Assembly: GCF_000003815.2 (NCBI RefSeq)
Contig: NC_049985.1
Span: forward strand, 6,323,843-6,387,842
Length of the DNA: 64,000 nucleotides
Direction of reading: 5' to 3'
DNA from: Branchiostoma floridae
Lineage: Eukaryota; Chordata; Leptocardii; Amphioxiformes; Branchiostomatidae
The translations under genes and the position numbers were made by a program. Below, piece after piece: positions 52,939 to 63,380 of the stretch. Under the pieces are notes generated by a model that was not told where the DNA came from, did no database searches, and was given only the letters and a program-made list of their open reading frames with translations. The first letter of the stretch is position 1; each line of letters begins with the position of its first letter.

Positions 52939-53108
52939 TTGTTATGTATATGCATATTTCGCAATAAACTGTGCTTAACTAAACATTTCCTGTGTCAGGT
53001 TTTCTTGTTTGCATCTTGGAATCTTTATACCGATCGTATTGCCTTGGATTCTTCGCGGTGGCCAATGAAACTCCTCTACCAGCTAAACTCCGTCCCCAAT
53101 CTTACCTA

Positions 53109-53269
53109 GTCTCCAAGCAGACCCTACGGTGCCTTAGAAATAGAAACAAAGCTACCAAGGGACTTAGTACAGCGGCACCAGGTGTCCGTTTGACTCCCTT
53201 TAGCCGGCTATACTCATTTGCCAGCTTTGATACTATCTCTTTAAGCACCGTAGGGTCTGGTTGGAGACT
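53109..53269. mobile_element. Hairpin MITE with terminus CTCCAAGCAGA-CCTACGGTGC
   Basis: Starts CTCCAAGCAGACCCTACGGT and ends with the inverse (ACCGTAGGGTCTGGTTGGAG). It is missing from the matching place in the right arm, which shows it inserted after the arms diverged. Confidence 0.8.
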
Positions 53270-53680
53270 AAATCTTACCCACGCTTGAGCTTGTCACTTT
53301 AGACGGACAGAAATCGGCGTATAAAAATGTAGACAGAACTTAAACTTCGCGGTGGCCAATGAAACTCCTCTTCCGACTACTTCATCCCCAAACTTGTGAT
53401 ACTCTCTGAAGCCACCATAAGATCGGCTTGGAAATTAGCGCTGTCTATCGATCGTTCAGGCGTGACGGCACGCACCAACACCAAGGTTTCCGCACTTCAC
53501 TACTCTCTAAGTCTAAGCAGAGGTTAGGCTTATTTTTTAAACGTTTTTTTAATCGTTTTTATGGGGCTCTCTATTTTGTATTGTATCTTGTTTTGATTAA
53601 AAATCAATAGGGGTTTATGGTTTACAATTGTCAGTCAGTCATTCTAGTCAATTGTACATGTGTACAAAAATAAAGCTTGA

Positions 53681-53708
53681 CTGATTGATTGATTGATTGA
53701 TTGATTGA
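53681..53708 (+). repeat. (GATT)n microsatellite
   Basis: Seven GATT units in the left arm; the right arm has only about three, a length difference between arms. Confidence 0.95.
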
Positions 53709-53742
53709 AAGGTGTCAGTGCGGGCTGTAGTAATGAGGTATT

Positions 53743-56200
53743 TGATACTGTGTCATAGAAACAATATAAATTCATCTAAACTATTGATGGGGATGAAAAT
53801 GAAAGCCACGATTGAAGTATATAATGCCACTCTCTACTATAAAGATATTGTCAGGTGTGCGGAAAATACCTCTTTTGACGCTCAAATCCGTCCCTGCTGT
53901 CGACATCACTGTTGATGGATTTGGAAGCCGTCGGTGTTGACTTGGATCGGACCGAGGTGGACTTGGGAGCCTTCGGTGTTGACTTGGACAAGTTGGAGGT
54001 GGTAGCGGTGGACGTTGAAGCAACCAAAGATGTTGCCGCCCCAACTATTGCGTATAATAGAACGGATTATTAGTCACTGTTAAAGCACAAAAGGTAATAT
54101 ATGATGTTGTATCTAATATCACGATATAGCCAGACGACGTCGACCAATCAGAAGACCCTGTTATGACGCCATAACACATAGACTTGTCGGGAGCCGACTG
54201 TCTAATGAATATTTCTAGGTGTTTAATAGAAATGTATCATATATAAATAGTTATGAAAAATAAAAGCTTTTGAAATCAAGGGGTGAGAAGACTGAAGAAA
54301 TTATTAAGTAGACGGAAATGTTATGGCCTGAGCCTTTACTTTGGTCTCAAGGGGAATTCCACTCCAGAAGCGAGTGTTTTAGTTCCTCAGAGAATAAATC
54401 ATTTACCTTGAATCAAATTTGTTTGGTCAAATTTACCACTACTTGAGGCGTTTTAAAGGGGGAACCGTGTAGCAAACGAGTTCTTGAATTCCTCTTAGGA
54501 CCCTTCTAGTTGTGCGCTGGTAAGGGACGACGGTAATGTTTTAGGATGGCCTTTTGAGTAGATTGTGTACAAACGTCATCACAACTGCCGGCCAACACGT
54601 TTCCATAATTAATTGTGGGTCATTCTTTAGTAATTTGCCCATGTAGCTTTTTTACATGAAAAAATGGTCCATAAAAGTGATCAAATTTCTGTATTCAAGG
54701 GGTCGCAAGGCTTCAAACATTTTGTGTACCTTCCTAAATGTCCCTCTATCACTTTCGTTAGCTTAGCGACCGTACCCTTACTGGCCTTTATTGTGAAATT
54801 GTGTCCGACGTCGGTCACAAAACCTGTTTAGCTTTTTTGGCGCCGCCATTTTACGTTGGCCTTCTGTCAAATTCTTATACTTTAGTGCCCATTTTTCCCT
54901 ATCACCTGGATGGCAATATAACCCCTTGTGCAGTATGACAGATAAAACCGCGTGCTGTATTAACCACGCAGCCTCTTTGTACATAGATACGTAGATAAGA
55001 TCTACACGACAGGGGTGAGAACCAGGACCACTTGTGGCTATCAGGAGGATGACCTTAGGGTCAATAGCTTTGCACAGCTTGCGTTTTCTCAAGGGCTTGC
55101 CTTATGAAAAATCGCTTCTTCCCAGTCATCTATGGGTATCTGTCTCTGTACCTGTAAAGTCTTTAAGGTTTGTTCACAGTTGTGCCCATATTCAAGTCCA
55201 TATGAGTTACATATTTGTAAGAGGGGAAAGGTCCCCAATTTGTTATTAGAAATTGCTACCGAGAGTCTACAAAAATGTATGACAGAGGAAAAAGGAGTGG
55301 GGACACGGCCCATCTCCGGCACACATAAGGACTGCTTACTTATTGGAGGGCCACAGACACGTGTCCGCTCTCTGCCATGACACATGACTCACAGGGTCAC
55401 AAAACCATAAGCATCACAAGTGATATTCTATAAACTGAAAAAAAAAACTTTTCCCTTAAACATCAAAGGTTATCAAATATGAGTGGATATTGGTGCGAAC
55501 CAACTTACTAGTCAAAGGGGGTATTTTACATCCATCTCTCCAAATGTAACACTTACACGGTGATTTAGACACAGTTTTCTAGACAATCATTATGTAAATT
55601 TGCAGGCTTCACGCTTTGAACAGTGACAGGCGATGTGAAAACAGTAACCTCGCCCTAACCTAACGAAAACAGCACATCAAAAGTAGAACAAAGTGATGTA
55701 AAATAATTTGGCAACTTCGCCCTTCCTACATATATACATTTTTTTGTTGTTATTTTGTCTTGCTTGCGTACGGCTTATTTTGTCAGATAACTAGTCTTCT
55801 AATTCACAACGGTGGATCAAAGTTTAAAACAACTTTTTCCCCGCACAAGGTTGAATGTGCCCTAAGGGTGAGGGGGTCAATGTTCCTAAGCACAGTCTAA
55901 CTGACCGATGAGCGATGAATGACTTTTAATCATGCTCTTTTTCCTTGATTCTACAGTGATTGATTTTAATGTCGGATGTCGGATCGAAAGTTATGTCCCT
56001 TGCCAGCGGCAGCAGATGACAAAGAAAGACTAGGGTAGGCAGCTTTGTTATGCTAGGGTAGGCCATCTGATGTAGCCTGAGTTAATTTACCGGGGTGAAT
56101 TATCTGTCCGGATGTTGGCCTGGCAAGCTGGATGGCACCCTTTGTTTGAACGCCTGTGGTGTAGCCATATCAGCAGGATCATCGATCCCAGAAATAGCTA
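53743..56200. other. Stretch inside the long inverted repeat
   Basis: Apart from the candidate exon above, open frames up to about 100 codons (for example minus strand 54778-55092) have no recognised family. No repeat identified between 54.1 and 56.2 kb. Confidence 0.4.
53870..54044 (-). CDS. Weak candidate exon, Ser/Thr/Lys-rich
   Basis: Minus-strand open frame GAATSLVASTSTATTSN, then SKSTPKAPKSTSVRSKSTPT, with two near-identical 27-bp repeats, bounded by GCAATAG acceptor and GTATTT donor. Low complexity; no family recognised; not joinable by phase to 56860-57169. Confidence 0.25.
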
Positions 56201-56365
56201 CTCTCCAAGCAGAGGTTAGGTTCCGGCTGTTTTGTTTTTGTAGTCGTTTTTATTGGGGTTGTTAGGTTTTGACAATACAAGATACCATACAAAATAGAAA
56301 GCCCGATAAAAACGACTAAAAAAAACGTTTAAAAAACAGTCGGAGCCTAACCTCTGCTTGGAGTG
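56201..56365. mobile_element. Hairpin MITE with terminus CTCCAAGCAGAGGTTAGG
   Basis: Left CTCTCCAAGCAGAGGTTAGG and right, inverted, CACTCCAAGCAGAGGTTAGG, followed inward on both sides by GGCTGTTTT/GACTGTTTT-like and T-rich GTCGTTTTTAT tracts. An almost complete 165-bp hairpin. One-ended relatives lie at 57814-57850, 63047-63140, 53505-53560 and 63570-63600. Confidence 0.85.
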
Positions 56366-56859
56366 TAAGAAATGGCTTCGCTTGAGTATTCTTCAAGCAG
56401 ATGTTCGGCCCCAGCTGTTTTTGACTAGCGTGGATTACTGTACACCCCAACTCCTGAGCTCTAGGGCCAACATGCCCACACGGAAATACAGCCGGCCCCG
56501 AGCTACACCCTCATACTGAAGTCGGGCCTGGGTCTGGTATCCAGGCAGTTTTTTTAGTGTTTAGGCGTTTTGTCGAGCTTTCCATTTTGTGAAGTTTTCT
56601 ATATGTCCGATCAAATATTTTTGAGATCGGGCTGGGGTGTGGTATCCAGGCTAATTTCTTAGGGGTAGCGAGTGTAAGGAGCCCCGGTAGAATACGGATG
56701 GTACCCAGGCTATTCTGCGCCGTCTTTAATGGCTCAATTTACGAAACATTGATGTAGATGCGTTTAATGCATGTAATGCGTTTTAATACAACATGACTTA
56801 CATAATATTGCTAAGGTTGATATATGTCGGTATTTAATGGTTGATATATGTCGGCTCAC

Positions 56860-57169
56860 CTTCACGACGATCGTGAGCTCCAGTGTTTTTCCTTTTCGTG
56901 GGTGTATCTTGCTGAATGGTCCAAACGCGTCCAGATCATATTACTTGTCACGAAACTGATCAGCCGTCACACATCCACGAAACTTCTGGCAGAAAAGGTT
57001 CTCATCCACAAGGAATCTCTTGACTTTGACGAAGTACACGTCCGCATCCTGGCCATGATGGCGTTTTCCAGCATGTGAAAATAACACTTCGTCAATATCT
57101 CCTCCAGAGGTTAACTGGAGTTCACCAACTAACTCCACGTAATAGAACCCATCGTAAGGATGGCTTTTT
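56860..57169 (-). pseudogene. Candidate broken exon, unrecognised protein
   Basis: Minus-strand frame SHPYDGFYYVELVGELQLTS, GGDIDEVLFSHAGKRHHGQD, ADVYFVKVKRFLVDENLFCQ, then DK-stop-YDLDAFGPFSKIHPRK and TLELTIVVK, ending at a consensus GTGAGC donor. The acceptor is TTATTCTGTAG. The reading is coherent on both sides of a single TAA (56943-56941), which looks like a disabled exon or a sequence error. Family not recognised. Confidence 0.35.
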
Positions 57170-57282
57170 CTACAGAATAATTTTACATCACATACAGAAA
57201 GACATTCTTTAATACAACAAATACATACAAGTAATTACGAAGCACGATTTGAAAAAAAAATAGCTTAAAAACGCATACTTAC

Positions 57283-57421
57283 TTGTATTGCGACTGTATC
57301 GTCTTTAGTGGTCGACTTGTCTACTTGCACGGTCGACAACTATACGATAGTCAATGCCAGCAATGAGAGCGTTAACCTCGCCATCTTCGTCTGTGCAGTT
57401 GTGTAGGCGCGGCTTCGCCAT
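57283..57421 (-). other. Possible first exon or leader upstream of 56860-57169
   Basis: Minus-strand ATG followed by AKPRLHNCTDEDGEVNALIA and a perfect CAA/GTAAGT donor at 57283, but a TAA falls eight codons before the donor, and no frame joins it cleanly to the next candidate exon. It may be a 5' UTR exon or chance. Confidence 0.2.
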
Positions 57422-57813
57422 CGAAGTCGGTGCACTCTGACGAAAGGCTATGTACTTGGAAACTTCGAGCGAAAACTTTCTGGTATGTATTGACGATCAC
57501 TAGGCAGCGAGCATCTGGATATGTGGACCGCAAACGCAGCTCCGCTTGGAGTGAGTCACGGCCTTATCTCTCCCATCGGTCCGTCAGGTCCGTGTGTACC
57601 GGCTGGCGATATCATTGTGCGGAGACACGGCTAATTAACACGAGGGCGATATCCGCCATACACGAGTTTCCGAGAAACTGTCATTACTACAGCTACATTC
57701 TACACGACTATAAATCCTTTATCGGTTCTTTTTGCTCTTTTGTTGTAAAAAAAAAACCTTTCCGCTCTTCACTCGCGGAAAAACTAGCCAAAAAGAACTT
57801 GCATCAAAGAATA

Positions 57814-57850
57814 CTCTCCAAGCAGAGGTTAGGCTTCGACTGTTTTTTGA
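57814..57850. mobile_element. Solo terminus of the CTCCAAGCAGAGGTTAGG family
   Basis: CTCTCCAAGCAGAGGTTAGG followed by CTTCGACTGTTTTTTGACGT; no partner end found nearby. Confidence 0.6.
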
Positions 57851-58855
57851 CGTCTTTGGTACTTGAAGGCATTGCTATTTCTTGTCCTTGTCTGAGATGG
57901 CTCAGTTAGGAGTGGGTACCTCCACCAATTTATCAGCCATTTTGTAAATCAAGTCCGGATTTTCCCCACTGTCTTCAAGTTAAGTGACATGTCATCCACT
58001 GCACTGTTTTCATTTTTGGTGATAGAACTCTAGTGGCGGATATCGATAGTATTTCGAAAACCTCCAAGTTCAAAGGCTAATAAATGGGCCTCTGTGTTGT
58101 TTCACAAGTTAAAATACGGAAATGATGAAATGTTCGGCGGACGTTTTGTTTTTCTTCGAGTTTTTGCTACTATCAGCAGGTAATTACGTGCAAGCTGGCC
58201 AAGCCTGGATGCCGGATAGGGCCGGGGCCTATACAGACTAGTTCCTCGGCTCTAATACCAAAATGTCCCCGCGGTATTCTACAAGAGGCCCCTTCATTTA
58301 CCGTGCACGATATAGTACTTATTGTGTGCGGGCGGGGTCTGGCATCCAGGCTCCGTGAAATCGGCCAGCGCCACGGAGTCATGTGTCATGTGTTGTGACT
58401 CACCGCCTTCCCATCATGCCAGCGAGTTGATTTTGACAGCCCGAGATTCATTAGATTAATTCACGGGCGATGTATTTTCTGTCGTTCTACCTATTTGTGT
58501 TTGCTAGTGCGCCTATCAAGCTAAGATAAAGAACATAATCACTGCAAACGGGGTGAACGTTACAACTTTCCTCCCAGTACCACCGTCTGCGCCGTTCTAC
58601 ACTTCAGGAGGCCATCATGACCCACCGGATGATCCGTACCCAGGACTACCCCGTGGACTTTTCTGTACGGAGCCGGAGATAAGCGCATTGTCGTAGCATT
58701 CTACACTGTTTACGATCTCACACGGACCATCATTCACCTAATGGACATGTTTTGGGAGTTGTTGCTGTCTGCCTGGCTTTTTATCTCCCGTTTTATTGTC
58801 ATACTTTTCTCCTTGACTCTACCAAGTTTCCCTTGCAACCATGCTAAACTTAAAG

Positions 58856-59015
58856 CACAAGAAGGGCCGCTCGTGATCGATTTATTCTACCCAGCGGACC
58901 GGCGTTTCAAATCAAGGCTACTGAACTAGACTCAGTCGACAAAATTTATGAAAAAATATCGGATGTCACAGGAATGCCGAAGACTTCGTTCAAAATATTC
59001 ACGGCCAGCAAAAAG
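58856..59015 (+). CDS. Candidate exon, possibly ubiquitin-like
   Basis: Plus-strand frame ILPSGPAFQIKATELDSVDK, IYEKISDVTGMPKTSFKIF, TASKK, ending at a GTACCT donor. The spacing of hydrophobics with SV-KI-EKIS--TG-P---FKIF resembles the beta2-alpha1-beta3 part of ubiquitin-like folds. The upstream boundary is uncertain (in-frame TAA at 58851; possible acceptors at 58855 and 58861). No partner exon was found. Confidence 0.3.
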
Positions 59016-59116
59016 GTACCTTTTCTGTTTACTGTTAATTTTCGTTGTAATGTGAATGAAATATAATTCGAGAAGATGGAGTGAGAAAACCCTACTTTGG
59101 ATGTATGATATTTTGA

Positions 59117-59139
59117 TATATATATATATATATATATAT
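59117..59139 (+). repeat. (AT)n microsatellite
   Basis: About eleven TA units, next to the hairpin at 59153. Confidence 0.95.
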
Positions 59140-59152
59140 TCATTGAAGTCGG

Positions 59153-59279
59153 GTCGAGATCTTACGATGACATAAGGTAGCATCAAAACTGGCCAAGGAG
59201 TCTGTCAAGGGGTTTGCAGGCTAAACAGCTTGGCCAGTTTTGATACTATATTATGCCATCGTAGGATCTGCTTGGAGAT
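59153..59279. mobile_element. Hairpin MITE, CTCCAAGCAGATCCTACG family
   Basis: Left GATCTTACGATGACATAAGG, then ATCAAAACTGGCC; right, inverted, CTCCAAGCAGATCCTACGAT, then ATCAAAACTGGCC. Loop about 40 bases. Confidence 0.8.
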
Positions 59280-59869
59280 TACGATATACTGAGATCGGGT
59301 GAGGGTCTGGTATCCAGGCTAGCCGTGTTATATAGCTCCCGAGTTGTCTTCTGTCCTCAACAGTATTTATCTAAACACAAAGAGGGCAATTAATACGCAA
59401 TGATAAGGGTGGATACCAGGCTATAGTTTCTCGAGAAACAAATGAGAAAATGATTTGTCCCACTCCGAGAGTTGACACACTAGCCGCGCGCTGAGCTTTT
59501 CAGCCCTCGTCTAATGGACGGGCGATACCAGACCGGCGGGGGGTTACCGCAGGGGTTTAAGATTTTCTTATGGGGCATGTTGGCCCTGGAGCCAAGGAGC
59601 AGGCCTGTGTAAGCCCTGGAAACAGCCTGCCATCCAGGCGAAAGAAATTGTGAGTTGATAAATGAATAATTCAGTGGGAAAATACATGTATAGTGAACAC
59701 AATAGTATCATTGCCGATCATTGAATGTCCAAGGGGGACGGAAATAGGGGTTGAACTGAGTTATTTCCTAGCTAAGTGGTTCAATCCCTATGTTCCGAAA
59801 TCCCAGGAAACTCAATGTGAATGGTTCCTGTATTGGATGCATGTTCCAACACAACAAGGCAGCGGGGAG

Positions 59870-59948
59870 GTATAGCGATGGTTGGCAAAACCCTTTGGCC
59901 GGCTATACTTCTTGGCCAGTTTTGCACCGTAGGATCTGCTTGGAGATT
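59870..59948. mobile_element. Partial hairpin MITE, same family as 59153-59279
   Basis: Ends TTGCACCGTAGGATCTGCTT GGAG preceded by TTGGCCAG; the left terminus is short or lost. It interrupts a plus-strand open frame that continues to 60284. Confidence 0.65.
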
Positions 59949-61007
59949 ACCATTTACATTGGGTTTCCTGGGACTTCGTTAAGTTCGTATAAACATGGGG
60001 ACTTCCCTTCGGAACATAAGGAGGTCAAAAGGTTTGTTTCAGGATGTGACTTGATTTGGCCTCAATTTGAGTCTGCACAGTCAAATCCAGCGGGATCGAG
60101 TTGCACGACCCTCTCTTCCAAGAAAGTCTTTGTAAAGCACACTCCGCCGTCTGTGCGGGTATTTAGGAACACTCCATATGTTGGCATGGAGGATATCGCT
60201 CCAAGTATGAAACTCGGTTTTCCACGAGCCCATAGGCCCTCTCGCTTATCCGATATCGCAGAACAAAGCACAACACCTCATTGATATTTGTCGCACAGCA
60301 GAAATAACAGACTAATTACGGCTGCACGTCTGGGGCTGTCTGAGTCTACTAACATTTAAGTGACAGGACGATTATCATAACAGCTTGCATACACTTTACA
60401 AAACCGTGCATTTTCGCCCCTCTTAGAAAAGAACATATCAATCGGAAACGTTTTGAATGGACACGCACTAGTTGTCGGCACATCCTGCGTCTACCTGTTC
60501 CACCGATAGCTTATGTTTGAACTTTCATACTAATCAACATAAGCACCTTTAACCGAAAAATGACGTCGCAGCCTCACCCTATCACTTCCAGCAAGGGCGT
60601 TATATTAGCAAGGGTTGCTTCCAGTAGAACATTGCGTGGCAATCGCCACACGCAAAGCACGCCGCCCTGATCTCCGTGTCTCCAAATCGGCCGCGTGCGG
60701 CGATGTTTATTTGCCGCACAGCTTGGAATTGTTAGGGCGTCTCCACGAAAAAATGCAAAAATTGGCATTCGTAAGCCTATTTTTGAAATTGAATATGCCA
60801 CATCTAACTGTAGTAAGCTTACTAAAATGTAGTTTCATGTCACGAAATTCATCTTGCTTTGGACGGAGCGGGTGAATTTTTCCCGTCCCAGCAAGTAAAT
60901 TTCCGTTCCTCCTGGGACGGAGGGACGGGTCCTGGAGACAGCCCTGCGGCCAACCTGTCTTATTCCCTCTCGCAGCGGAATTCCAAAAGAAACATGGAGT
61001 CAACATC
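59949..61007. other. Stretch between MITE and hAT-like element
   Basis: A plus-strand open frame continues from the MITE to TGA at 60282-60284 (ESAQSNPAGSSCTTLSSKKV region). The opposite strand is also open there, and no family is recognised, so no gene is called. A TCCCGTCC/GGACGGA fold-back occurs near 60860-60930. Confidence 0.35.
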
Positions 61008-62777
61008 CAGGGGCGGATCCAGGATTTTGCGAAGGGGGGGCGCATATGCTGTTGCATGTCAGGTAGTGGCCGAAGGCCACTAATGCGCAGCGTAGCTGCG
61101 CGGGGGGAGAGCACGAGAGGGGGGTTCCCCCCTCTCGTTGGGGGGGTTTGGGGGGCCTCCCCCGAGAACTTTTTAAAATAAAGAGGCTCTCTGGTGCATT
61201 TTAGAGCTATTTCTGTGCAAAAATACCCAACGAATCAACACTGACTTTTAGGACTGAACAAATATAATAAACGAACGAACACTGATAGTTAGCAATCTCA
61301 CATTAAACAATCATAATTTTGGCCTGGGGGAACGGCCATCGAAACATGTCTTGAGCCGGGGGGGGGGCTATTGAAAAAAAAATTGCCTAAGGGGCCTTAG
61401 AAATACAAGCAAAATGTGCCCCTGAAATGCAGGAAATGAAGTTTCAGGTGGTCAACATTTCAATTTTTTTCTGGACGTGCCTGGCGACGGCTTGCGCGTC
61501 CGGCGCCCACGACGCTCTGGCGCTCGTCGCCATCAAAAATATTTTCCCCTGACAGAAATGTCATTACATTTAGCATAGTCTACCAGCAAAGTTTATCCCT
61601 CAAAGTGCAGAAAATCCTGTTTCAGAGGGTTCAAATTTCAACATTTTTCTCCAGACCTACCTTGCGACGGCTCGTGCGCTCGAAATCGTGAAAATACGTT
61701 GGGGGCGTCGTCGCCCTTAATAATATAAGCTAAAAACCCTACTAGAAAGGCTGTTTAACTTAGCTTAGTCTGCCAGCAAATTTGTCCATCAAAAGTTAGG
61801 AAAGATCGTTTCAGATAGTCAAGATTTCAAAATTTTCCCGGGAGAGCATGCCCCGGACCCCATAGGATTACGTTAATACAGTTCGCCCTCCCCATACGAA
61901 ATTTGCTGCAGCCGCCTCTGTCGTGTAAATCCATGTTCGCACGAAGTTTACGAAGACTATAGCAACAAAATTGGTATCAAAATCAATCCTGTGTGCATCG
62001 GTTCTTTGTAGACGGAATGGTTCACGGACGGCAACGGGATAAAACATTACGATGTTTACTTTCGTGACAGCGGGCTCTCTGCTGCGTGCATATGACGGCA
62101 AGTTTGTTGGTTGGCCGAAATAACTCCCGTTTTGGAATGATTACAGCAGTATTGAAGCGGTTTTCGTCACGATATCGCTAAAATGTACCCAAGTCTCTTC
62201 CAAGTAGAACATTAATTTAGTTTCTTTTGTGTAAATATCGTACATGTGTAGTGGAAAAGATCGCCGTTTTTTACCTGACCCATTTTGCATCAGCCCTCCC
62301 CCCGGTAAATAACGTCAAGTCCCTTAGCGGAGGCATATCGTAAGTTTGACACATTTTTACTCCTGACATTTACCGTCACAGTATGAATGAATGAATGTTT
62401 AATATTGTATCTTGCGTCGCTCAGTCCACATGGGCTAATAGGGTATCAAAATAACAAATATAATAACAATATTAGAGTCAGATGGAACATAAGCGAGTTC
62501 CGAAGGAGGGCGGGAGTATTGCCAACGTCCTGGTTACGAAACATTCTGGCTATGCCCGCAAAGACCGACGCAATGAGGAAGTAAAAGTGGGAGGAGTGCG
62601 CCTTGGCATTGTTGGTTAGCGGCTTTGTATTGTCGCCGCTCCGCTGCAACTTTCGCTGATTTTCTGGATTTCTTTGTGGAATTCCTTTTTTTTTGGTGGT
62701 CCAGCTGAATTTTTTTTGGGGGTCCAGCCAAAGGGGGGGCGCGCGCCGGGTGCGCCCCCCCCCTAAATCCGCGCCTG
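61008..62777. mobile_element. hAT-like non-autonomous transposon, 1.77 kb
   Basis: Left end CAGGGGCGGATCCAGGATTT; right end, inverted, CAGGCGCGGATTTAGGGGGG. Both ends are directly flanked by ACATC (61003-61007 and 62778-62782), a 5-bp target duplication. The CAGGGGCGGATC terminus is common in animal hAT elements. Inside, two related blocks with GCGACGGCT(T/C)G(C/T)GCG at about 61483 and 61665 form an internal repeat, and an inverted G/C palindrome lies near 61080-61140. No transposase seen. Confidence 0.75.
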
Positions 62778-63046
62778 ACATCCTACCTATTTGTACAACA
62801 GTGCCTGACCAAACCGTGATGAGGGATGCTTCACAAATAGTTTGACCAAAAACTGATCGAAAGTAACCAGTCAGTAATCAGATAGTACCAATAAACAACG
62901 AGCAGCGCCTGTCATTGTTTAGAAACGAACGCAGTAGGATCAAATCCTTCAGCTTGACAAAATTTATCAAAGAGAACATGTCGCAGAGCCCAACTTCTTC
63001 TGACGGCGCTGTGGCATTCCAGAACGACAGAAAGCGCCCCCGTAGC

Positions 63047-63140
63047 CTTCCAAGCAGAGGTTAGGCTTGTATTGTCACAACACAGTACAAAATAGAAAGC
63101 CCGATATAAACGACTAAAAAGCGTAAAAAAAACAGCCGGT
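63047..63140. mobile_element. Partial CTCCAAGCAGAGGTTAGG-family element
   Basis: TTCCAAGCAGAGGTTAGGCT is followed by ACAAAATAGAAAGCCCGATA and ACGACTAAAAA, the inside of the 56201-56365 hairpin. Confidence 0.7.
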
Positions 63141-63380
63141 TTTGGGGAGATGTTTAGGCTAATTTTTCTCACTATTTTCTCCTATTCCCGTAGATTTTGC
63201 CACACGTTTACCAGGTTTTCAGATGCACCTAGGCGGGATAGCACTATTGTCGAGGTTGGCACCGTAAGTTTCCCCGGATATCTACCGGCGAGTACACGGC
63301 ATCCCGTCCTGTCTGTATGGAGACCCGGGTTGGGTTACCGCAGAACCACAGGGGACCGAGAGCTTACCACATCGTGAAAT

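Larger units (their letters stand above)
52939..53742. repeat. Left arm of a long inverted repeat
   Basis: Reverse complement of 63381-64000 with roughly 90% similarity. Shared landmarks are GTGCTTAACTAAACA, CTGTGTCAGGTTTTCTTG, CGCGGTGGCCAATGAAACTC (twice), GTGACGGCACGC-CCAACACC and GTGTCAGTGCGGGCTGTAGT. The left arm carries an extra hairpin element at 53109-53269. Confidence 0.9.

Noticed and set aside
54778-55092. 104-codon minus-strand frame
   Set aside because: No recognised domain, no splice context, overlapping open frames on the other strand.
59790-60284. 164-codon plus-strand frame
   Set aside because: Its first part runs through a MITE, the opposite strand is also open, and no family is recognised; not strong enough for a gene.
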